64,000 nt of DNA from Talpa occidentalis (taxonomy: Eukaryota > Chordata > Mammalia > Eulipotyphla > Talpidae): the NCBI RefSeq assembly GCF_014898055.3, contig NW_023600993.1, forward strand, positions 12,626,714 to 12,690,713, read 5' to 3'. The notes under the pieces were generated by a model. The model was not told the origin of the DNA. It did not search any database and worked only from the letters and a program-made list of their open reading frames with translations. Positions within the stretch are counted from its first letter, which is position 1. Each line of letters begins with the position of its first letter. The translations under genes and the position numbers were made by a program. Below, piece after piece: positions 56,720 through 64,000 of the stretch.

Positions 56720-57260
56720 CTATTTGCCAAAGTACAATGTACACGTAAAAATGCACACATACAGCTTCCCAATTCAAGACACTAGACACTTATAGTCCAC
56801 GCACAATCAAGGGCTGGATCATGGTCAGAGTTCAGGAACCTCTTCTGCTCACTACCACCCCCTCTGGTCCAAAGTTAGCCATTCTTTGGCCTAACAGTTT
56901 CTGCCTGTCTTTGTCCTTAATAGAATGAAACAGTGTATTTTCATTTGTGGCTTTACCTTTCTGAGATCCCTCCATATTACTGTGTGTAATTGTAGTCGTA
57001 TTCTCATTGTAGTGGTATCCTCACTATTAGATAATGTCCTATTTGTGAATTCACCACAATTTTTCACAATCATTTGGGTAGTTCCAGTTTGAAACTACTA
57101 TGACAGTGCAGCTGGACACATCTGAGCAGCTTGGGGGGAAATATGTACAAGTGAGTGGGGATGGCCTCGGACAGGAGCTGCTGTGTCATAGGGCATGTCT
57201 ATGTTTAACCTCAATGGCACTGCCAAGTAGTTTTTCCCAACCGTTAACCCTCTTCTTAAT
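56720..57260 (-). repeat. Old L1M fragment, antisense
   Basis: gaatgaaacagtgtattttc, ccctccatattactgtgtgt, gggtagttccagtttgaaac, tactatgacagtgcagctgg and gggcatgtctatgtttaacc run in the reverse of old L1M 3' sequence. The 88-codon frame there is an artefact. Confidence 0.6.
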
Positions 57261-57449
57261 CTAAAAATGAAGACAGCTGCCCCCGATCTAACCCTTCTTG
57301 AAACTGTGACAAATCTCAAACATGACATTATTTCTTCAACACAAGATTTCCAGATTTCTACCAAAACACGGGTGCTAACATTTCAAAATAAATAAATGCA
57401 ACCACGAAACCCTCTGCAGTGGCAGACTGAAAAAGCAAAGAATCCAGAT

Positions 57450-58110
57450 GACAGCTAGAATGCCAAGATGCTAAGACCGTCCTCTTTGTTTGCCAAGAGG
57501 GCTGGGAGCCTTTTGCAAAAACTGCTGCCAATCAGGCTCGCCGATGTTTGCAGGGCTAATGAGCGGCACTCGGGCAAGCGATGGGGGCGGGTTTCTGCAC
57601 CGTGATGCGGATGGAGCCATCCCGGGTTTAGGGCTAATTATAAACACAAAGAGCATTTAAAGGCTATGATTTAAAGAGCCGCCCCCCCCACCCCCCCAAT
57701 TAAAAAGGCTCTTCAGAATTCTAATGTCAGCATGCTCGTGATCGCTTGGCTTCGGGGCAGGAGTGCCAGCAAAAATCTATCAGGGCTAAATCACACACGC
57801 CCTGTGTCACGCTGTGGTCCTCCCAAGCCCGCACAGCTGGAAGGATTTTCTTTGTGTCCTGCAGGGGCTGGGGGAATGTGCTAATTCCATTTCCAGGGGC
57901 ATCCAGGCCCTGGCAAGATAAACCTGTTATCCTCTTGTTCTGAGCGAGCATGGAGGAGCAGAGTGGGGCAAACCAGGCCCCTGCAGGGCTGGGTGGGGTG
58001 GGGTTGCCTGTGCAAGCTTTGATCCTCAGTAGCTACACACCACAAATAATCCATACGGTATGCAAATCAGGTCTCAATTAATAACACTTATTAACATCTC
58101 TTGGAACCTT
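57450..58110. promoter_or_regulatory. Candidate conserved developmental enhancer
   Basis: About 660 bp, repeat-free, with CpGs kept at higher density than the surroundings. It has a dense set of homeodomain-type words: gggctaatgagcggcac, tagggctaattataaac (57634-57641 core), atttaaaggctatgattt, taatcc (57047+1000, i.e. 58047-58052), and octamer atgcaaat (58060-58067) followed by caattaataacacttatt. A GATA-like agataa lies near 57917. A C-rich tract interrupts at 57682-57699. No open frame with a domain. Role inferred; target gene not visible in the window. Confidence 0.4.
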
Positions 58111-58322
58111 GCAAGGAGAGGCTGTAAACGTTTGCCAGGGAGGAGAGCAAGTCCTGTGCACGTCATTGGAGAGCTTGTCCCATCAGGCAAGAAACCTGGG
58201 CTTGCTGGGAGGGAGAATGAAGCAGAAAGGGAAAGGCTGCTGGGTTGCCCTGGGGCTTCTGGAAGGGTGCCCACCCTGGCAATTTGAAGTGAGAAGCAGG
58301 GATCAGAAGCGCAGTTTCTAAG

Positions 58323-58729
58323 TGTAGGGTAAGGTAAAAGGTATCAGGCTTTTCTGCCCTCCGCCATTAGGACAGATGAGGGAACCCTGTGGTCCTGAAT
58401 GCATGCCTGAGGGCGGGCACCTGGAGTGGGTACACCTGGGTTGAGAGACTGAGTTTATAAGGGCGGCGTCAGGGGGATGCCAGCAGAAGCCAAGAACGAA
58501 CAGAAGCCGAGAAGAAGAGAAGCAGAGAGAAGGCCAGAGAGGCCAGAGAGAGTGAAGACTTGCTGGGGGCCCGGGAGGCCTGCCAGCCTCCCGGGCCCCC
58601 AGCACCCCTGCCTGCCATATGCCTGGTAAATCTAAATAAGAGACCAGCAAAAGCCACTGAGGACTGACTCCTCCTTCACCTGGTCTGCTGGACCAGAAAA
58701 CTTGCACTGTGTCCAGTCCTGCCTCTACA
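58323..58729 (+). repeat. Solo ERV LTR, copy 2
   Basis: 407 bp from TG (tgtagggtaagg) to CA (cctctaca), collinear with 15684-16095 over its length. It keeps a better TATA-like site (tttataa, 58454-58460) but the polyadenylation hexamer is aataag. Relative to copy 1 it lacks about 20 bp before the TATA region and has extra agaag units after it. No clear TSD and no internal viral genes alongside. The 145-codon minus frame here is an artefact. Confidence 0.8.
58454..58460 (+). promoter_or_regulatory. LTR TATA-like box
   Basis: tttataa followed by gggcggcg in the position where copy 1 has cttacaag. It lies about 175 bp before the polyadenylation-signal position, plausible for an LTR promoter. 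Confidence 0.45.
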
Positions 58730-59452
58730 CCATGAGTACCTTTCCCTTGAAGCACTAATTATCAAGGCCCCAATGAGGCCTGAATATACAACCGTGGTCC
58801 CCCACCAGCCCTGAGAAAAGACCAGGACCACCAAAGTCCCCTCAAAAAGGGGGAAAAAAAGATTTAGTCTGGGGGGAAGGAGCAAAGGAAAAGCCATGAT
58901 CACTTAAAAAGATGAGAAGCTATTCACACTAACAGTCTCGTACACTGTAGTGCAAGAGGGTCTTAATCTTACCTTCTGGCAGCATAAAGAAGTCTCTGGA
59001 CCTCTTTGCAGAATACATTTTTCAATGCATAAACGGTAACATGATATTATATTAAAGTATAATTATCAAGAGATTTTAAATAGAATATGGTTGCTACTTC
59101 GCTTCTTTACTAGCACATGAAATGTTAAACCCAGCAGCAGAGCACTGGGTGTGGTCGTTTCAAAGCAAAGATGAGCATAAGCAATATCTTAAGATATCTA
59201 CAATCACTGCAATATAAAAATATCTGTGACTTGTCTTAGTTACGAGTGAGTCACAGGTGCTGCTAAAATTCCTACATCCAGAATTGACAAAAATGTGAAA
59301 TTTCAGTTACAGATTAGTGATAATAAAGATGTAACTTTTTTCCCATCCAAGTTGACAAACTGTCAGAATTTGACCCATAGACTCCCCAGGTTAAGAACCC
59401 CAAAGGCATAAACTGACTTTAGAAAGATATCTTCAACTTGCTTCAAAGGACT
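58730..59452. other. Unique AT-rich sequence
   Basis: No gene or repeat recognised. Confidence 0.4.
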
Positions 59453-59744
59453 TAATGGCAACAATTTTTTAAAAAAAGATTTATTTAGATAAGAACCAGG
59501 GTGTAGGCCAGATGTGTGGGAGGGTGAGAGGATTCACCAGAGACAGAGTGGGGAGCAGAACAGCAAACTGACTGAAATACACTGCTAAGGGGAGCAGAAG
59601 GGGAGACAGGAGAGGTCTGCCGCACCATGTGGGTATCTCCCTGGCTGGCAGGGATCGAACCCTCACTGCAGAGGCTGGGGACAGCTTCACAGCGCTGCGC
59701 TCAACTGCCTGCACCACCAGGGAGGCCCTAATGGCAACAATTTT
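59453..59744 (-). repeat. tRNA-derived SINE, subfamily A, minus strand
   Basis: Perfect 16-bp TSD taatggcaacaatttt (59453-59468, 59729-59744). Terminator TCTTTT intact; the AATAAA series is shortened to one unit. Confidence 0.95.
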
Positions 59745-59837
59745 AAATGTTTCTCAGGAAAAAATTATTCTTATGGATATTGATGTTAAGAAGATTGTCA
59801 TGGTTCTTTAAATTTAATAACTGAGTTGAGATGAAAA

Positions 59838-59905
59838 GGTTCATTCATTCATCCCCTTATTTACTGAGCACTAGGGCATCATTATAGGGACAAAAACATG
59901 CATAT
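59838..59905 (-). repeat. L2-like fragment (weak)
   Basis: ggttcattcattcatcccct followed by tatttactgagcactagg resembles antisense L2. Confidence 0.4.
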
Positions 59906-59929
59906 CTACTCCATCAAGAGAAGCTGGTG

Positions 59930-60420
59930 GTAGGCAGCGAGATGCCCATCGAAGATTTGCTCTCTCCTTCCAAAGATAGGGTTAGGACCTGAAAGTCAGT
60001 GGCAAGTCAGGGACCGCAGGTCCTCTGCATGTTATAAGGTGGGAGTGACATAATGAGTTCCCACCAATGGAATATGAGTAGAAGTATCAGGAACTTCTTC
60101 CAGACCAGGACTTTTGAAAAGTGGACTTGTTTACTTTCTTTCTTCCCATGACTCGGGCCTGTATTCATGGCAGGACAGGCTCATGGGTCAGTGTGCTCCA
60201 GGGAGCCATGGGTGGAGCCAGCCTCCCTTGGATTTGGATTTGGCCTTTGCCTTTCTGTGTGTGGGGAGGTTATACTGGGCCACCTCCATCTGTTTTCTCT
60301 CTTCCGAATAGATCTCATGAATTGGAGGAGAATGTTATGATTTTGTTAAATGAACATTCTGTAGGTGAAGTGCAGGGTGATCCACAAGAGAAACTGAAAT
60401 AGAGGCTTATCACTCACAGG
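59930..60420 (+). repeat. Ancient LTR-like repeat, name not assigned (weak)
   Basis: ggtgggagtgacataatgag, ttcccaccaatggaatatga and gtagaagtatcaggaacttc resemble an old MaLR/ERVL-type LTR. No ends seen. The frames inside are not genes. Confidence 0.4.
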
Positions 60421-60934
60421 GTTTTGGAGGAAATACACACATGACTCAAGGTGCCACTTAGGGAGGTCAAGGCCAGGTGCATGGAGAGAGCCACAAGACT
60501 TGGGCACATGCTTTAATTATGGTCCATGGGTGGAGAACCTTGGGTTTCCTGGGCTGAAGTAAGATTGGTGAATTCAAACCAGTAAAAAGTTGGGGGGGGG
60601 ATATAATGTATGGGGCACGCAAGAGAAGGGTGCTGGAATGTAAGGGAGACTGTTGGTGGAGTCATATCAGGATCTTACATTTGCTTGTAACACTTCAGGC
60701 TATTATGCAGCCCATGCACAGGCCTCTTGGCCACAAAATAAAATAAAATAAAATGGAAACTGAAGCAGTAGTGCCATGGAGTAGCCTAGTTTAATTCTTG
60801 ACAGAGACCAAGCCAAAAGGACCGGGACATTTGTTCCCATCAAACATTATTGGACAAACCCCATGCGTTGGTCCTCTTATAAGGGTAGGATCCAATAGTT
60901 TTCTTTCTAGCAGAAGATAGTGTATATTTATTTA
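60421..60934. other. Unique sequence with AAAAT repeat
   Basis: Four AAAAT units at 60734-60753 and a G run near 60593-60601. Nothing else recognised. Confidence 0.5.
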
Positions 60935-61275
60935 CCACAATGTGCTGTGTAACAAACCATCCCCAAACTCCATGGCTTAAACCACCAACCTTTTTTTCTA
61001 ATATGCTCATTGTTCTGTGAGTTGACTGCAATCTGCCTGGGTTGGCATTTTGTTCCAGGCTGCAGGCTGTGTTTGGGCTGGTTCTACATGTTTTGTTCTG
61101 GGATCCTGGCCAAATCAACAGTGGTTACCTGGAGTGTATCCTTCTCATGGTGGATCCCAGAGCTCAAGAGAGTGATTCAGCCATGAAAACACAGTTCAAG
61201 CCTGTGCTCACGTCACACATTCCTGCCCAAGGTCAAGAGCAAGTATACCCACCCTTTACAAAGCCATAGCAAGAT
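60935..61275 (+). repeat. Ancient repeat X
   Basis: gtgctgtgtaacaaaccatc, ccccaaactccatggcttaa, ttgttctgtgagttgactgc, gctcacgtcacacattcctg and ccctttacaaagccatagca run along the family. The best copy of the four. Confidence 0.62.
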
Positions 61276-61690
61276 TGTGGATAACTTATTACAATACAGT
61301 GACACATGTGGACGAATAATTTAAATACCACATCCTCTGTGATAACACTGACATGTATTTCTTCAAAGAAAATCTTGTTTGTGTTTGGGCTTTCCTATGT
61401 CATTGAGAACAGAGGAAGTAGAAGCAGGTACAGGAAGAGAAGAGTTAGAATATTACATTTGCCTTTTTAGGATACCAGATATTGACAACTCTGTGTGGGT
61501 GTATTGCTGTATGTGGTTGTATATTAGATAAAGAAGTGCAAAGAACATGGAAATTACAAAACTACCTTAAAGGTCATTCATTAACTTCTAACAGCAATAC
61601 CTTAAATTCTGAAAGACAGACAAATGTCTAAAGGCATATAAATTGGGTGAAAGCAGTCAGTTGTACCCAAACTAGACTTTGGACAATGAG
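61276..61690. other. Unique sequence
   Basis: No feature recognised. Confidence 0.4.
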
Positions 61691-61865
61691 CATAATATAG
61701 TGTAAGCAGATGTTCACATGTAAATCTCTACATTGAAAACTTATGTACTATTGTAAACCAATTAAATTTAAAAAGAATTTAATTTAGTGTATACAGATGT
61801 TGATATGTAACTCCATACACTGAAATCTGTAGAATGCTGTAAATCAATTCCTTTTAAAAAGAAAA
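61691..61865 (+). repeat. Diverged tandem duplication, 87-bp period, L1-3'-end-like
   Basis: Unit 1 (61691-61778) and unit 2 (61779-61865): tagtgtaagcagatgttcac/tagtgtatacagatgttgat, atgtaaatctctacattgaa/atgtaactccatacactgaa, gtaaaccaattaaattt/gtaaatcaattcctttt, both ending in aaaaag. The words gctgtaaatcaatt resemble the last bases of some L1 3' UTRs. Confidence 0.8.
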
Positions 61866-62086
61866 GGAATACATGGTTCATGAAAATTCTTTTTCACTTG
61901 GTTTAGCTAAACAGTCTTTTTAAAGAAAAAAATAGGCATCATAAGCTAAGATGCCTCAAGACTTCAATTAGAAACTTCACTTACGACTGATAAGTCATTT
62001 GCTGACAAGGTGGGGAGGGAGAAATTGGTGGTGGTACCAGCTGTAGGCAAATTCTGACTTGGAAAACTTGACTTACACTGATTGAT

Positions 62087-62402
62087 AAAATTAATGACTT
62101 TCAGGGTCTCCCTGGTGGTGCAGGGGTTAAAGACAGCGCTATCAAGGAAGCCCCAGCCACAGCAGCAGGAGTTCAATCCCTCCCCAGGCCAGGGAGTTAA
62201 CCCACATGGTGCAGCAGACCTCTCCTGCCTCGCTGGCTGGTCCCCTCAGCAGTGTATTTCAGTAGATCTGCCTGTTCCGCTCTCCATTCTCTCTGGTGAA
62301 TCCTCTCTCCCACTGCCACCCCCAGCCCCCAGCACCTCTGACTTACACCCCAGTTCTTATATTCATAAATAAATAAGTCTTTAAAAAAATTAATGACTTT
62401 CA
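62087..62402 (+). repeat. tRNA-derived SINE, variant head, plus strand
   Basis: Perfect 17-bp TSD aaaattaatgactttca (62087-62103, 62386-62402), the longest here. The head is a further variant: ggtgcaggggttaaagacag, cgctatcaaggaagccccag and gagttcaatccctccc. Tail aataaataagtctttaa. Confidence 0.95.
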
Positions 62403-62849
62403 AAAAAACTCATGGTTAGGCCCGATTATTGAGAAAGATGAAAAGAAAAACTTGAGTCAGCGACAACTAGAAAAAGATGTGCTTGCTTTTTCCAGAGCAA
62501 CTACATGTGGTTTGGACTCTGGGCCACCTCTCTCCCCTGGACACTCCTGCACACCCCTGCAGTTTGCCACCGTCAGCACCTCTGATTGTATATTTCACAC
62601 AAGCAGCAGCAAAGTCTCCTGATCCTCGCTAGACAATCTTCCTCATCTGTTATCTCAGGTCAGGATGAATCACACACACTTTAGAACACAGCCTCAGCCA
62701 TAAATATTGAATGATTTTCATCTTCAAAGCATTGTGCAAGCATCTTGGCCTTATTTTGAGGTGCTGAGTGTGCTTCTCCAATCTCCTCTTACAGTATTTT
62801 TAAAAAACTGATCACATCCTTTATTTAATCTTTACTACAAGACTGAATT
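62403..62849. other. Unique sequence
   Basis: No feature recognised. Confidence 0.4.
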
Positions 62850-63150
62850 TAAAAAAATAACAGTTTTATTGATCTATTATTCACATACCATGAAATTCAC
62901 CCCATTAAAGGATATATCATTTACTGTTTTTTAGTTTATTCACAGTTATGCAACCATCCTCACTAATTTGAGAGCATTTTTATCACTTCCAAAAGAAATT
63001 CCACCAGCCTCAGTCCCCAGTCTGCCTCCCCATTCCCAGCCCAAAATGCAGCTCTGGGCAACCACTTATTTTTCTGTGTCTATAATTTTGCCTATTTTGG
63101 GCATTTTTATAAATGCCATCAAGTAATATGTGGCATTTGTTGACTGGCCT
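62850..63150 (-). repeat. Old L1M fragment, antisense
   Basis: acagttttattgatctatta, ttcacataccatgaaattca, cagttatgcaaccatcctca, ccaaaagaaattccaccagc, gcaaccacttatttttctgt and attttgcctattttgggcat follow the reverse of an L1M 3' region closely. Confidence 0.8.
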
Positions 63151-63154
63151 CTTT

Positions 63155-63427
63155 CTTTTTTTTAAGACTTATTTATTTATGCATATCAGAACTGAGGTGT
63201 AAGCCAGAGGTGCAGGGGTTGGGGGAAGAGGCTACACCAGAGAGAGTGGGGAGCAGAACAAGTGGATCTACTGAAATATACTGCTGAGGGGAGCAGCGGG
63301 CAAGACAGGAGAGGTCTGCTGTGCCATGGGGATTATCTCCCTGGCCAGGGATTGAACTCGTGCTGCAGTGGCTGTGGATAGCTTCACAGTGCTGAGACTT
63401 AACCCCTTGTGCCACCAGGGAGGCCCA
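63155..63427 (-). repeat. tRNA-derived SINE, subfamily A, minus strand
   Basis: Starts with a T tract and ttaagacttatttatttat and ends ccaccagggaggccc. It stops the antisense L1M at its left edge, but the right flank does not resume L1M text and no TSD is seen. Confidence 0.9.
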
Positions 63428-64000
63428 GAAGTTGTAACTTTTACTACCACCCCAATTCCAACTTCTGGAGAGGAAAGGCTGGAGATTTAGTTCAATCACC
63501 AATGGCCAATGATTTAATTAATTATGTCTAAGTAATGGAGTGTCCACACAAACTCCAAAGGACGGATTTGGAGAACATTGGTGAACATGTGGAGATTTGA
63601 GGAGAAAGACAAGGTCCAAGACATGGAAGCTATTTGCCTTCCCACATATCTTGCCCCATACACCTCTTCCATCAGCTTGTTTTGTGAGTTATATCATCCC
63701 TTTATAGTACATTGGTGATCTAATATGTAAAATGTTCCTCTGAGCTCTGTGAGTAGCTCTAGCAAATGGATTGAACCCAAGGAGAAAGTTGTAGGAATTC
63801 AGGCTCTATAACCCGTTCATCAGGAGCACACAGGACCACCTGGACATGGGATTGACCTCTGAGAACTTCACCTGTGGGATCTGATATTATTTTCAGGTAG
63901 ATAGTGTCAGGTTTGAGTTAATTGCTTGGTGGTGTTGAACAAAACCACATGTTGGAATTAGTGTAGACTCTTAACTTGGAATCTGAATTATACTATCTTT
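63428..64000. other. Unique sequence to window end
   Basis: No gene or repeat recognised. Confidence 0.4.

Noticed and set aside
15684..58729. The two ERV LTRs as ends of one huge provirus
   Set aside because: 42.6 kb is far too long, the copies are diverged and there is no viral coding sequence between them.

Overview
The window is nuclear DNA from a placental mammal and reads as an intergenic, repeat-rich stretch. No protein-coding gene, rRNA, functional tRNA gene or CRISPR array can be supported. The open frames I checked by eye are short, start at chance ATGs, and either translate repeats or show no recognisable domain. The organism call rests on LINE-1 3' ends of mammalian type, MaLR/MLT1-like LTRs, MIR/L2 and MER5-like fossils, and a dominant tRNA-derived SINE. 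There is no Alu, B1/B2, carnivore SINEC, equine ERE, pig PRE-1, bovine Bov-tA/BovB, cetacean CHR-2 tail or camelid tRNA-Ala-type SINE. That leaves a laurasiatherian outside those lineages. A horseshoe-bat or related bat lineage is a guess that could not be tested here.

The main active component is one SINE family with 26 copies (about 7 kb, 11% of the window; 15 plus, 11 minus). Full copies are about 270 bp. They have a tRNA-like head (TCCCTGGTGG start, GTTCGATCCC B box, CAGGGAG end of the tRNA part), a pyrimidine-rich body, and a tail with AATAAA repeats, TCTT(T) and oligo(A). This is the T+ SINE layout. About 21 copies have recognisable target-site duplications (TSDs) of 7-17 bp that start A-rich on the SINE strand, as expected for LINE-1-driven insertion. 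At least three subfamilies are present.

Layout: 1-6.1 kb holds SINEs, an MLT1-like LTR and an old L1 split by a SINE. 6-13.7 kb is mostly unique. 15.5-16.25 kb is an old MaLR split by a younger ERV LTR. 17.4-23.4 kb has five SINEs, a 1.1-kb 5'-truncated L1 with a perfect 15-bp TSD, a CCAT microsatellite and a hidden 122-bp tandem duplication. 23.4-34.3 kb has no SINE and carries MER5-like, MIR, L2 and MLT1 fossils. 34.3-43.7 kb is SINE-dense. 44-51.9 kb has GC-richer unique DNA, further LTR-like sequence split by an antisense L1, and SINEs. 51.9-58.3 kb is mostly unique, ending in a candidate conserved regulatory element (about 57.45-58.1 kb). 58.3-64 kb holds a second copy of the ERV LTR, SINEs and old L1 remnants.

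These pieces do not form a pathway. The window is a layered record of retrotransposition, with nested insertions giving relative ages, plus a few unique segments that could be regulatory. I found no previously undescribed gene system. All family names come from reading the bases, not from a database search.
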